DNA of 64,000 bases, from assembly GCA_040387475.1 (NCBI GenBank), contig JAZKDT010000024.1:1-64000 (forward strand), in the 5' to 3' direction. The position numbers were made by a program, and so were the translations under genes. The notes below the pieces were generated by a model. That model saw nothing but the letters and a program-made list of their open reading frames with translations, made no database searches and was not told where the DNA came from. The DNA comes from UBA4416 sp040387475 (GTDB lineage Bacteria; Bacteroidota; Bacteroidia; B-17B0; Aurantibacillaceae). This document shows, one piece after another, positions 33,681 to 43,078 of the stretch (position 1 is the first letter of the stretch; each line of letters begins with the position of its first letter).

Positions 33681-34794
33681 GTTATATATATTTGCTTTTA
33701 TCATTGTTGCCTACGGCACCTTTACAACTCTTGCGATTATTGGGTTTGGAAAGCTTCCTCATTCGGTAAAAGAAACACCGGAAGAGCCCTATTTTATTTC
33801 CATTGTTATTTCGGCCCGTAATGAAGCGGATACTATTGAGGAGTGCCTTCATCAAATCATCAAACAAAATTTCCCCAAACATCTTTTTGAACTGATCTTA
33901 ATAGATGATGCATCTGAAGATTCAACGTATAACCTTGCCTTAAAAACGTTAGAGAACTCCGAAATAACGTATCAGATTTACAGGCAATTGTCTCACAAAG
34001 GCAAAAAATATAACATAAGTGAAGGCATTCAAAAATCAAACGGATCAGTGATCATTACGTCTGATGCCGACGTGATATACAGAAATCCTCACTGGCTATT
34101 AACCATTGCCCGTTATTTCAAACATTCCAATCCGGATATGCTTGTTATGCCGGTTGATTTTGAAACCACCCCCGGATTTCTTGCCAGATTTCAAATTATC
34201 GAAAATCTTGCGCTCACAGCAATCGCAGCGGGTTACACGGGTATTCAAAAACCTTTTATGTGTAGTGGCGCTAATCTTGCCTTTAAAAAAATGGCCTACG
34301 ACCGGGTATCGGGTTACCAATCACACATGCATATTTCATCAGGAGAGGATGTGTTTTTACTCGAAGATCTAAAGAAAACAAACTCACGTATCCATTACTT
34401 ATTGATGAGAGAATTGATCATTAAAACGAAAGCGGCAACTTCTTTTACAGGCCTGTTTCAGCAACGCGTTCGTTGGGCTTATAAGGCAAAATATAATTCA
34501 AATGCATTAAATTTATTTGCCGGATTCATTATATTAGCGGCAAATGTACTATTTCTGGCTTTGTTAGTCGCAATCCTCAAAAAGTCAGTCATTATACCTT
34601 ATTTATCGATTTTTGTGACTGCAAAGTGTGTTTTTGATTTTTTGTTGCTATTTTTAGCTTCAAATTTTTTAGGGCGCTCAAAATACATTTGGTGGCTTAT
34701 TCCTTTTGAATGCATATATTGGGCCTATGCTTTAATTGTTGGAACTGCTTCCTTATTTTTGAAACCCCTTTGGAAAGGAAAAAAAATTAACTAA
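33670..34794 (+). CDS. Membrane-anchored glycosyltransferase family 2
   Basis: 374 residues from GTG 33670 (overlapping the flippase gene by 11 nt). One N-terminal membrane helix (about 1-22), then a GT-A domain: FISIVISARNEADTIEECL (about 42-60), LILIDDASEDSTYN (about 75-88), the DXD in VIITSDADVIY (about 121-131), PFMCSGANLAFKK, the acceptor acid in SSGEDVFLLEDL (about 223-234) and QQRVRWAYK (about 264-272). Two or three C-terminal helices (about 285-365) complete a processive-type or lipid-linked sugar transferase layout. Sugar and acceptor unknown. Its stop (34792-34794) directly abuts the TTG of the next gene. Confidence 0.9.
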   Translation: MLIELYIFAFIIVAYGTFTTLAIIGFGKLPHSVKETPEEPYFISIVISARNEADTIEECLHQIIKQNFPKHLFELILIDDASEDSTYNLALKTLENSEITYQIYRQLSHKGKKYNISEGIQKSNGSVIITSDADVIYRNPHWLLTIARYFKHSNPDMLVMPVDFETTPGFLARFQIIENLALTAIAAGYTGIQKPFMCSGANLAFKKMAYDRVSGYQSHMHISSGEDVFLLEDLKKTNSRIHYLLMRELIIKTKAATSFTGLFQQRVRWAYKAKYNSNALNLFAGFIILAANVLFLALLVAILKKSVIIPYLSIFVTAKCVFDFLLLFLASNFLGRSKYIWWLIPFECIYWAYALIVGTASLFLKPLWKGKKIN

Positions 34795-36054
34795 TTGCTA
34801 CTAAAGAAAAAACATACTAATTATACCTCAGAATCGCTCTCTGTACAAACTTGGCGACGCTTTAAGCGAAATAAATTAGCTATGTTCGGGTTGTATCTAA
34901 TTATAATAGCCTCTACTATTTCCATCCTTGGCTTTTTAATTACACCGGATTCTTCGCCCTATGCAAATGATCAAAAACCTGAGCTGCATATTAAAAAACC
35001 TGGTTTCAAGGCGCAGATGTTGTTGGCCCGGAAAAATGAACTGAGCCATAAATCCAACTGGATAAGTAAAATGATCTTTGGTGAGGTAAGCGATTACTCT
35101 TTTATTCCCGCGTATTCTTATTCATTTAAAGGTTTTGATGTCGTAGTTGAGGAATTTACCGGTAATGAGCCAAATAACGGTAATAAGGTTGCCTATAATA
35201 TGGCTGATATCGTTTATGATGTTAATAATAATTATCCAATCAAAAATGACAGTGCCGCCAGCAAAATTGAATTCTATCAGTTGAGTACGGGGGAAAAATT
35301 AAGTTTGAGTACAAGTGAACTTCAAAAATCTATACTTGACAATAACATTAAAGATCGCCGCTATATTTTAGGAACTGACCTGGCTGGTCGTGATTTACTA
35401 AGCCGTTTAATGATTGGTACGCGTATCTCCTTATCCGTTGGTTTTATTTCGGTGATTATTTCAATAGTGATTGGAATTTTATTGGGAGCTATGGCCGGCT
35501 ATTTCAGAGGTTGGATGGATGATGTAATCATGTGGCTCATTAATGTGGTTTGGTCGATTCCAACATTGCTATTGGTAATTGCTATCACATTAGTATTGGG
35601 AAAAGGGATTTTACAGGTTTTTATTGCAGTGGGTTTAACCATGTGGGTTGATGTGGCGCGATTGATCCGTGGTCAGATATTAAGTATCCGGGAGAAAGAA
35701 TTTGTAGAAGCTGGAAGAGCTTTAGGATTTAAGAACATGCGTATTATTTTGGGCCATATTTTACCTAATGTTATGGGACCGGTAATTGTAATTGCAGCCT
35801 CTAATTTTGCGGCGGCCATATTAACCGAAGCGGGACTTAGTTTTTTAGGTATTGGCGCCCAACCACCTACTCCATCCTGGGGCGAAATGATTAATGCCCA
35901 CAGAGGTTATGTGCTGGTTGATGCAGCATACCTTGCTTTTGTGCCAGGGTTAGCCATTATGGTGCTGGTGCTGGCTTTTATGTTGGTAGGAAACGGCTTA
36001 AGAGACGCCTTAGATTCCAAATCCTTAGACAGCAAGCCTTTAATGGGTAATTAA
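34795..36054 (+). CDS. ABC transporter permease (DppC/OppC family) with large periplasmic insert
   Basis: 419 residues from TTG 34795, immediately after the preceding stop; the part before the first ATG in frame (residue 31) is the cytoplasmic arm LSVQTWRRFKRNKLAMFGLY typical for OppC, so TTG is favoured. After TM1 (about 31-50) comes an about 130-residue soluble insert, against the usual 40-60, before the canonical core GTDLAGRDLLSRLMIGTRIS (about 197-216). The EAA loop is EFVEAGRALGFKNMRIILGHILPN (about 302-325), and TEAGLSFLGIGAQPPTPSWGEM follows. Peptide-uptake family. No partner permease, ATPase or binding protein is adjacent. Confidence 0.9.
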   Translation: MLLKKKHTNYTSESLSVQTWRRFKRNKLAMFGLYLIIIASTISILGFLITPDSSPYANDQKPELHIKKPGFKAQMLLARKNELSHKSNWISKMIFGEVSDYSFIPAYSYSFKGFDVVVEEFTGNEPNNGNKVAYNMADIVYDVNNNYPIKNDSAASKIEFYQLSTGEKLSLSTSELQKSILDNNIKDRRYILGTDLAGRDLLSRLMIGTRISLSVGFISVIISIVIGILLGAMAGYFRGWMDDVIMWLINVVWSIPTLLLVIAITLVLGKGILQVFIAVGLTMWVDVARLIRGQILSIREKEFVEAGRALGFKNMRIILGHILPNVMGPVIVIAASNFAAAILTEAGLSFLGIGAQPPTPSWGEMINAHRGYVLVDAAYLAFVPGLAIMVLVLAFMLVGNGLRDALDSKSLDSKPLMGN

Positions 36055-36142
36055 CAGGGTTTTGACCTTGTTAAAAAACCAACTTACCGCAAATTTTTCG
36101 AAAAATTTAGTACTTTTGCCGCCTTATCAATCGCCAGGTTTC

Positions 36143-38176
36143 ATGAAACACGTTTTTATACTACTATGTATTTTTTCAGCTACGCTTTCTTTAGCCCAGA
36201 CAGGTAAATATATTAGAAAAGGAACCAGGGCTCTTGAAAAAAATAAATTAGAAAAAGCAAAAGAGAATTTTACTAAGGCATATAATCTCGACAAAACCAG
36301 CTATGATGGGAATGCTAATTTAGGTTACGTTTTAGCTCAATACATGTTCAAATACGAAGAGGCCCTCCCCTATCTGGAAACGGCCTATAGCAAAACTCCG
36401 CTAGATACGTTTCCTGATCTGGTATATGCTTTAGCCAGCTGCTATCAGTATATAGGAGAATCAAAAAAAGCATATGCGCTGTACGACAACTTAATTGTAA
36501 AAGCCACGCAGGATAAAGAACAAGACAAACTTTATATCCTCGACCTTCAAAAGCGAAAATCTGATTGTGCTTTTGCAGAAAAAAATAAGGACCTGGTTTT
36601 AGATAAAAATATTTATGTAGGAAATTTAGGCTCGAAAGTGAATTCGGAAGTTTCTGAATATGTTCCTGTACTTACTGCTAATAACGAATTACTATTTACA
36701 TCGAGGCGAAAAGATTTTGAGAAAGAAAAGAAAAGTAAGGTTGACGACAAGTGGATGGAAAATATTTACATCAGCAAGTTAATTGACGGTAAACCTCAAA
36801 CCGCGCAAACTTATACCTTATCTAAAGATGTGTTAAAAACTAACCCCCGAAAAAGTCATCTATCTATCATTTCAGCTTCGAGCGATGGAAAGACCATGTT
36901 TATATTTCAAAAAAATAAAATACATGAAATAACCATTGATGGAAACAAAAAAACAGTAAAAGCGTTATCCAAAAACGTAAATATGGACTACTATCAAAAT
37001 CATGCTACTATCAGTAAAGATGGGCGCACTTTATTGTTTACAAGTGAAGATAAAAGAGGATTAGGTGGTTTGGATATTTATAAAGCAATTAAAGAAAGTA
37101 ATGGCGATTGGGGTATTCCCGAAAATTTAGGGCCAATCATTAATACCGAACACGATGAAGATGCTCCCTTTTTATCCGATGACGGCAAAACATTATTTTT
37201 TTCATCGAAAGGACATGAGGGGTTTGGAAATTATGATGTTTATAAAAGTACCTTGGTTAACGGGGCATGGTCGGCACCTCAAAATCTTGCTCATCCTATC
37301 AATTCTACAGGCAACGATATTTTTATGATAGAGTCCGGCTATGCCAGCGAAGGTTATTTTTCTTCATACAGACAAGGAGGAAAAGGAGATATGGATATTT
37401 ACAAAATAACCTACCTCGATAAATTCAAGAAAGAATGTAAAGATAAAAAAAGTACTATTCTTGCATTGAGTGCTAAACTAACAGATGCAGAAACCATTGA
37501 AGTTAAATTTGAAACAAGTATCCCGCAAAACATCACACCTATTGCTTATCAGTGGAAATTTAACGGAAGTAAATTACCAAAAGATGCTTCGTCAATTTCT
37601 CAAACCATTCCTTTGGAATCAAAAGGCGATTCGGTATATGTAACACTAATTGCAGGTTGCGATACCTGTGTGGAGCCAATTGTATTATGCAATAACATGA
37701 TTTATCATATCCCTGATGATATATTAGCTAAACATGCACCCGACGAAGGAGGCAAAAATCCATACGATACAATTACACTACCGTATTTAAATACAAAACA
37801 AATTGCTGCTTTGGGTTTTGATATTACTCCAATTCATTTTGGCTTAAATAAATCAAACATCCGTGAGGATGCTCTTGAGATTTTGAAAAAAAATATAGAC
37901 GTTTTATCGAAGCATCCGGAAGTATCTGTGTTAATCTACGGTTTTGCTGATAGCAGAGGGAAAGAATCATACAACTTACCATTGTCAAAAAAACGAGCAC
38001 AACGCGTTAAAGAATATTTGATATCCAAAAAAATAAACAAAAAACAAATTGAGCAAATACACGGTAAAGGCGAACTCTTTATCCTTAACAAGTGTAAGGA
38101 CGGTGTAGAATGTACAGATCCTGAACATGAAACCAACCGACGGGTGGAGTTTATTTTGTTTGAGAACAAAAAATAA
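36143..38176 (+). CDS. OmpA-family protein with TPR and PD40 (beta-propeller) domains
   Basis: 677 residues from the ATG at 36143, which begins the signal peptide MKHVFILLCIFSATLSLAQ; the upstream open frame (from 36062) has no such signal. Order of domains: TPR-like helices (about 22-150; ALEKNKLEKAKENFTKAYN, YEEALPYLETAYSKTP), PD40/WD40-like strands (about 170-450; LTANNELLFTSRR, SKDGRTLLFTSEDKRGLGGLDIY, LSDDGKTLFFSSKGHEGFGNYDVY), a short Ig-like part, and a C-terminal OmpA peptidoglycan-binding domain (IHFGLNKSNIREDALEIL, YGFADSRGKESYNLPLSKKRAQRVKEYL). This architecture is common around T9SS and gliding genes (PorE-like) in Bacteroidota. A TACTTTTG box (36111-36118) fits a TAnnTTTG -7 element. 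Confidence 0.9.
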   Translation: MKHVFILLCIFSATLSLAQTGKYIRKGTRALEKNKLEKAKENFTKAYNLDKTSYDGNANLGYVLAQYMFKYEEALPYLETAYSKTPLDTFPDLVYALASCYQYIGESKKAYALYDNLIVKATQDKEQDKLYILDLQKRKSDCAFAEKNKDLVLDKNIYVGNLGSKVNSEVSEYVPVLTANNELLFTSRRKDFEKEKKSKVDDKWMENIYISKLIDGKPQTAQTYTLSKDVLKTNPRKSHLSIISASSDGKTMFIFQKNKIHEITIDGNKKTVKALSKNVNMDYYQNHATISKDGRTLLFTSEDKRGLGGLDIYKAIKESNGDWGIPENLGPIINTEHDEDAPFLSDDGKTLFFSSKGHEGFGNYDVYKSTLVNGAWSAPQNLAHPINSTGNDIFMIESGYASEGYFSSYRQGGKGDMDIYKITYLDKFKKECKDKKSTILALSAKLTDAETIEVKFETSIPQNITPIAYQWKFNGSKLPKDASSISQTIPLESKGDSVYVTLIAGCDTCVEPIVLCNNMIYHIPDDILAKHAPDEGGKNPYDTITLPYLNTKQIAALGFDITPIHFGLNKSNIREDALEILKKNIDVLSKHPEVSVLIYGFADSRGKESYNLPLSKKRAQRVKEYLISKKINKKQIEQIHGKGELFILNKCKDGVECTDPEHETNRRVEFILFENKK

Positions 38177-38184
38177 TATATCCT

Positions 38185-38964
38185 TTATCTAAACCCTTCA
38201 AAAGCGCCTAACCCAAATAATGAGAAATCGTATTTGATAGGATCCTTTTTATCAAAATTCCGTAATACTGATGTTATCTCTTCTACGGCCTGCCAGTCAT
38301 TTTGCGTGCGGTGTAGCAATCCAAGTTTTCTGCTCACATTACCGGTATGAAGATCTAAAGGTAAACATAGTTGAGAAGGCCTGATCGACTTCCAAATACC
38401 GAAATCTACACCATGCTTATCTTTACGCACCATCCATCGTAAAAACATGCATAATCGTTTGGCGCTTGATTTGGCAGATGGATTGGAAATATGTTTTTCA
38501 CTCCTGGGTTGATGTGTTGTATTTAAAAACAAAGTTCTGAAATTAGTAATGGCATTTTTCACGTCAGTTTCCTTATCCGAGAAATTATTTGAAAAAGCAC
38601 GTTCCAAACCTCCCTGTTTTGTGTATATATGCTTCAAAGAATTTAAAAAGAAAACACAATCCACCGGGTTAAACGTGCGGTGCACAAAACCTTCAAACCG
38701 CAGCACATCTTTTTTCGAAAAATTTAAAATGAAATCGTGAGGTTCATTATTCATTAACCGCATCAGCTTATTACCATTATTGATAATAGATGTGCGTTGT
38801 CCCCAGGCGATGGTTGCTACTAATAAGGCAGCGATTTCAATATCCTCTTTTTTGGAGAATTGATGAGGGATGGATATAGGATCCGTTTGAATAAAATCCG
38901 TGTTATTGAACAAAAAATATTTTTCATCCAACAATTCCTTCACTTGCTTTATATCAGATGTCAT
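38185..38964 (-). CDS. TIGR02757 (DUF2400) family protein
   Basis: 259 residues. Recognised by the N-terminal VKELLDEKYFLFN...PISIPHQFSKKEDIEIAALLVATIAWGQR (about 8-57), FVHRTFNPVDCVFFLNSLK (about 92-110), and MFLRWMVRKD...DFGIW...QLCLPLDLHTGNVSRKLGLL (about 172-217). The family resembles HhH DNA-glycosylase-like folds in its helical composition and is nearly universal in Bacteroidota; no activity is established as far as I know. It is 2 nt downstream of the MFS gene (same strand) and converges with the OmpA-family gene 8 nt away. Confidence 0.9.
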   Translation of the reverse strand: MTSDIKQVKELLDEKYFLFNNTDFIQTDPISIPHQFSKKEDIEIAALLVATIAWGQRTSIINNGNKLMRLMNNEPHDFILNFSKKDVLRFEGFVHRTFNPVDCVFFLNSLKHIYTKQGGLERAFSNNFSDKETDVKNAITNFRTLFLNTTHQPRSEKHISNPSAKSSAKRLCMFLRWMVRKDKHGVDFGIWKSIRPSQLCLPLDLHTGNVSRKLGLLHRTQNDWQAVEEITSVLRNFDKKDPIKYDFSLFGLGAFEGFR

Positions 38965-38966
38965 TA

Positions 38967-40223
38967 TTACTCCAGTTTTTTGAGATCCAGTTCTTTGAGT
39001 TTGGGGTTGAGTTTGTTAATCCCCAACACAACTCCTATTGTCATAACGCCTCCAAAGATAATCGATGGAACCAACCCTATCAACCTAGCTGCAGCGCCCG
39101 ATTCAAAAGCACCAATTTCGTTACTGGAACCAACAAAAATACTGTTTACCGCCGACACTCGTCCGCGCATATTGTCAGGTGTCATCAATTGCAAAATGGT
39201 GTGCCTTACAACTACACTCACATTATCAAAAGCACCGGTTAAAAATAGCATAACAAAAGCCATCCAATAATTGGTGCTTAATGCAAAGAAAATCGTGCAC
39301 ACGCCAAAGGCAGCAACGGTCCATAACAGGTCAAAGCCAGCACGTTTTCCTGGCTGCTTAAAAGCCAAAATAAAAGATGTAGCAACTGCTCCAATAGCCG
39401 GCGCAGTTCTCAACAGCCCGTAAGCCTCAGGTCCTAATCCCAATATCTTGTCTGTATAAGCGGGAATAATAGCAACAGCTCCCCCAAATAAAACGGCAAA
39501 CATATCTAAAGAAAGTGCGCTTAAAATCATGTTGTTCTTGTAAACAAATTTCAAACCGGAGGTAAGGCTTTGCATCAGGGTTTCATCTTTGGCTTTTTCA
39601 GGAATCGGTTTCGATGCAATTAAAAAATAAAACACAACACCTCCAAAAAACAGTAAGCAATTAATAGCATAGCTCCAGTCCGCATTTTTAGCATCCTTAT
39701 AGCCATAAATCAATCCTGCTACCACAGGACCTAATATAGCTGCGGTATGCCACACGGTTGTGTTCCAGGTTGTAGCCATGGCATATTGATTTCTTTCTAC
39801 TAACTGGCTCATAAAAGGCTGCGTGGCCGAAGCTAAAAACGACCGGATAATTCCAAACACAAACACCACAGAAAACAAAGCGGTGGATCCCAATACGCTT
39901 AATGCGCGAAACTGGCCGCTGCTAAAAGCCCATAAAAAAACGGATCCTAACAACAAAGCGGAGCAGCCCGTGATCAAAATTTTTCTCCGGCTAACAATAT
40001 CGGCTATATGTCCCGAAAAAAAGGACACTGCAATAAAAGGAATTACTTCCGCCAAAGCAATTAAGCCTAGGGCGAGTTCCGAATGATCTGAATACTCATA
40101 ATAAATCTGCAATGAAATTGTGCTCATTTGCATTTGAACAGCCAGGGTAATTAAAAACCGGGCATATATAAACCATCTGAATTCGTTGTGCTTTAATATT
40201 TGAAGAGAGGAGGCAAAAGACAT
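38967..40223 (-). CDS. MFS transporter (enterobactin-exporter-like)
   Basis: 418 residues with twelve predicted helices. N-terminal signature SGHIADIVSRRKILITG (about 74-90) between TM2 and TM3 is the major-facilitator loop motif; MFVMLFLTGAFDNVSVVVR and LMTPDNMRGRVSAVNSIFVG (about 344-363) are typical of the MFS_3 / EntS-type exporters. Substrate unknown. Divergent from radC with 215 nt between, in which TTTGAAT-N4-ATTCAAA (40362-40379) is the only symmetrical element I see. Confidence 0.88.
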   Translation of the reverse strand: MSFASSLQILKHNEFRWFIYARFLITLAVQMQMSTISLQIYYEYSDHSELALGLIALAEVIPFIAVSFFSGHIADIVSRRKILITGCSALLLGSVFLWAFSSGQFRALSVLGSTALFSVVFVFGIIRSFLASATQPFMSQLVERNQYAMATTWNTTVWHTAAILGPVVAGLIYGYKDAKNADWSYAINCLLFFGGVVFYFLIASKPIPEKAKDETLMQSLTSGLKFVYKNNMILSALSLDMFAVLFGGAVAIIPAYTDKILGLGPEAYGLLRTAPAIGAVATSFILAFKQPGKRAGFDLLWTVAAFGVCTIFFALSTNYWMAFVMLFLTGAFDNVSVVVRHTILQLMTPDNMRGRVSAVNSIFVGSSNEIGAFESGAAARLIGLVPSIIFGGVMTIGVVLGINKLNPKLKELDLKKLE

Positions 40224-40438
40224 TCGGACGTCTGTTTAAATTTTATTTTATGGTTTGTTTACACTTTTTGATGGCAGTAACATCCTTAAATTTTTCGACG
40301 CAATAAGTCAACAATGTCTGCAAAATTTGCCTTGTTTCGATGAAAAATAAGTCGTAAACAATTTGAATATAAATTCAAACAGACTCCTACAAAAGTATTA
40401 TTTTAAATTTTACTAAAAAGCATTAATTTTAGAACATA

Positions 40439-41140
40439 TTGGAAGATTCTCAACATAAACACTTAACCATAAAATCGTGGGCCGAAGATGATCGTCCCCG
40501 GGAAAAATTAGTAAGTAAAGGAAGGCATGCGCTTTCGGACGCTGAATTATTGGCCATATTATTAGCGTCTGGAAACAGGAATGAAACAGCCGTGCAATTA
40601 GCTCAACGAATTTTAAAAGAAAATAAAAATTCGATCAATGAGCTTGCGAAGCTACAACTAAATGATCTCAAAAAATTTAAAGGCGTTGGCGAGGCAAAGG
40701 CAGTTACCATTGCAGCAGCTCTTGAAATAGGCAGACGAAGAACGGACGAAGATATTGAAGCAAAAACGAAGATCGTTTCTCCTAAACAGGCTTTTGATCT
40801 TTTCAGATCAAAACTAAGTGATTTACCACATGAAGAATTTTGGGTCATATTTTTAAGCAGAAGTAACAGCGTACTTAAAACCGAATGCATAAGCAAAGGT
40901 GGAATTAGTGGAACAGTGGTAGATGTTCGCTTAATTTTAAAACCAGCGCTGGAGTGCCTGGCCAGTTCCGTCATTTTAGCCCATAACCACCCCTCGGGCA
41001 ATTTAAAGCCAAGCCAGGAAGATATTCATTTAACTAAAAAAATAAAGGATGCTGCAAAATTAATGGACATAGGTCTTCAGGACCATTTGATCATTGGCGA
41101 TCAAACCTACTATAGTTTTGCGGATGAAGGAATTTTATAA
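40439..41140 (+). CDS. radC: RadC family JAB/MPN-domain protein
   Basis: 233 residues from TTG 40439 (residues 9-32, TIKSWAEDDRPREKLVSKGRHALS, are the normal RadC N terminus, so the start must be upstream of any ATG). Helix-hairpin-helix part KLQLNDLKKFKGVGEAKAVTIAAALEIGRR (about 65-94), then the JAMM metal site: the Glu in LPHEEFWVIFLSR and ILAHNHPSGNLKPSQEDI (HxHx7SxxD, about 179-196). Formerly called a DNA repair protein, but its role is uncertain; JAMM proteins are metallohydrolases. 9 nt before wecB. Confidence 0.93.
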   Translation: MEDSQHKHLTIKSWAEDDRPREKLVSKGRHALSDAELLAILLASGNRNETAVQLAQRILKENKNSINELAKLQLNDLKKFKGVGEAKAVTIAAALEIGRRRTDEDIEAKTKIVSPKQAFDLFRSKLSDLPHEEFWVIFLSRSNSVLKTECISKGGISGTVVDVRLILKPALECLASSVILAHNHPSGNLKPSQEDIHLTKKIKDAAKLMDIGLQDHLIIGDQTYYSFADEGIL

Positions 41141-41149
41141 CCACCTATT

Positions 41150-42298
41150 ATGATCAAAATAGTAACCATTATTGGTGCAAGACCCCAAATTATTAAAGCA
41201 GCTGCATTAAGCAGAGCTATCAAACATAAATTTTCAACAGACATTATCGAAATTATTGTTCACACAGGACAACATTACGATGAAAATATGAGCCAGGTTT
41301 TTTTTGATGAACTGGGAATTCCCGCTCCAAATTACAATTTAAGTGTAGGTAGTGGTAATCACGGCAAACAAACGGCAGCAATGATCGCCGGTATCGAAGA
41401 AATTTTAATAACCGAACAACCAAACGCAATTGTATTATATGGCGATACTAATTCAACTTTAGCAGGAGCTATTGCTGCCAGTAAAATACATGTTCCTGTT
41501 GTTCATATCGAAGCGGGTCTCCGTTCTTTCAATAAAGCAATGCCAGAGGAAGTGAACCGTATTATGTGCGATCATGTTTCTACTTTGTTATTCTCGCCAA
41601 CGGCAACGGGTTTTAAAAATTTGGTTAATGAAGGTTTTAAAAATAAAACATCAAAACCATACAACGCGAACAATCCTAAAATATATCACAGCGGTGACGT
41701 GATGTATGATAATAGTTTACACTTTAGCGAAGTTGCCGAGCAAAAAACAACCGTAATTGCAAAAAACGCATTGCAAAAAAATAATTTTATTTTAGCTACA
41801 ATTCATCGGAATAATAACACTGATGAGCCTGAGAGACTGAATGCATTATTTAATGCCTTGTACAAAATAAGTGAACAACATCAATTAGACGTGTTGTTGC
41901 CGCTACATCCAAGAACGGCTAAACTATTGGAGTTCAACTTAGATCAGGATTTACACCAGAAGATAAAAGCGAGTGCACATTTTAAAATTATACCCCCGGT
42001 ATCATTTTTAGAAATGATTGCGTTAGAGAAAAACTGCCGAATTGTAATGACGGACAGTGGCGGTGTGCAAAAAGAAGCTTTTTACTTTGAAAAACCCTGC
42101 GTGATCTTAAGACCTGAAACGGAGTGGGTTGAATTAGTTGAATGTGGTGCGGCCATCATTACAGATGCTAACGAGCTAAAAATAGTCGAGGCCTTCTCAA
42201 CGTTAACTACAAAATCAGACATGAAATTTCCGAAATTATATGGAGACGGCGCAGCGGCTGAATTTATTTGTAATGAGATAAAAGAAAACTTAAACTAA
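41150..42298 (+). CDS. wecB: UDP-N-acetylglucosamine 2-epimerase (non-hydrolysing)
   Basis: 382 residues. Interconverts UDP-GlcNAc and UDP-ManNAc for surface polysaccharide. GT-B fold signatures: IIGARPQIIKAAALSRAI (about 6-23), VHTGQHYDENMSQVFF (about 38-53), LYGDTNSTLAGAIAA (about 100-114), HIEAGLRSFNKAMPEEVNRIMCDH (about 123-146), IHRNNNTD (about 223-230), and MTDSGGVQKEAFYFEKPCVILRPETEWVE (about 300-329 region). All catalytic Asp/Glu/His positions of the family appear retained. First gene of the glycan region; its stop overlaps the converging GT2 stop by 4 nt. Confidence 0.95.
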   Translation: MIKIVTIIGARPQIIKAAALSRAIKHKFSTDIIEIIVHTGQHYDENMSQVFFDELGIPAPNYNLSVGSGNHGKQTAAMIAGIEEILITEQPNAIVLYGDTNSTLAGAIAASKIHVPVVHIEAGLRSFNKAMPEEVNRIMCDHVSTLLFSPTATGFKNLVNEGFKNKTSKPYNANNPKIYHSGDVMYDNSLHFSEVAEQKTTVIAKNALQKNNFILATIHRNNNTDEPERLNALFNALYKISEQHQLDVLLPLHPRTAKLLEFNLDQDLHQKIKASAHFKIIPPVSFLEMIALEKNCRIVMTDSGGVQKEAFYFEKPCVILRPETEWVELVECGAAIITDANELKIVEAFSTLTTKSDMKFPKLYGDGAAAEFICNEIKENLN

Positions 42299-43011
42299 TT
42301 AGCTTTGAACAAGCCGTATTTAAGAATACAGAATATAGCTCTGAATCCATCTCTCCAACCTATTTTTTTTCCTTCTTCGTAAGTTCTGCCGTAGTATGAA
42401 ATACCTACTTCATAGATACGAACATCTTTAATACGTGAAATCTTAGCGGTAACCTCCGGTTCAAAACCAAAACGATTTTCTTTTAAAGAAATGCCTTTGA
42501 TGATATCTGATCTGAATAACTTGTAGCATGTCTCCATATCTGTTAAGTTAAGGTTAGTCACCATATTAGACATCCGTGTTAACATTTTATTGCCTATGGA
42601 ATGCCAAAAGAACAATATGCGATGCGGTTTTCCACCGATGAAACGACTTCCAAATACTACATCGGCCATACCCAATAAAATAGGTTTTAGTAATATAACG
42701 TATTCTTCAGGATCGTACTCTAAATCGGCATCCTGAATAATAATATAATCTCCTTTTGCTTCTTTAATTCCGGTGTGAAGGGCAGCTCCTTTACCTTTAT
42801 TGAATTCGTGTTTATAATATTGGATATTTAACTCCGGATTAGTCGTTTTATAATTCAAGATGGCCTCTTCCGTATTATCTTTTGAAAAATCATTAACAAT
42901 GATAATTTCTTTTTCAACTCCTGCAGGCAATGTAACTGCCTTAACTTTATTAAGAATTAAATGGATAGTTCTGCCTTCGTTGTAGGCAGGTATAACAATG
43001 GATAACAACAT
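42295..43011 (-). CDS. Glycosyltransferase family 2, dolichyl/polyprenyl-phosphate mannose synthase-like
   Basis: 238 residues, soluble GT-A enzyme. LLSIVIPAYNEGRTIHLIL (about 2-20), IIIVNDFSKDNTEEAIL (about 36-52), NKGKGAALHTGIKEAKGDYIIIQDADLEYDPEE (about 69-101, with DAD), VVFGSRFIGG (about 115-124), DMETCYKLFRSDI (about 157-169) and ENRFGFEPEVTAKI (about 177-190) are the hallmarks of DPM1/GtrB-like enzymes that load a nucleotide-activated sugar on a polyprenyl phosphate. Such lipid-linked sugars are donors for GT39-type transferases, several of which are encoded just upstream. Confidence 0.92.
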   Translation of the reverse strand: MLLSIVIPAYNEGRTIHLILNKVKAVTLPAGVEKEIIIVNDFSKDNTEEAILNYKTTNPELNIQYYKHEFNKGKGAALHTGIKEAKGDYIIIQDADLEYDPEEYVILLKPILLGMADVVFGSRFIGGKPHRILFFWHSIGNKMLTRMSNMVTNLNLTDMETCYKLFRSDIIKGISLKENRFGFEPEVTAKISRIKDVRIYEVGISYYGRTYEEGKKIGWRDGFRAIFCILKYGLFKAN

Positions 43012-43078
43012 AAAACAAACCTACATATAATAATCTAAATTAAAAACAATTTAAATAAGAATTCACCACTAAAAACAC

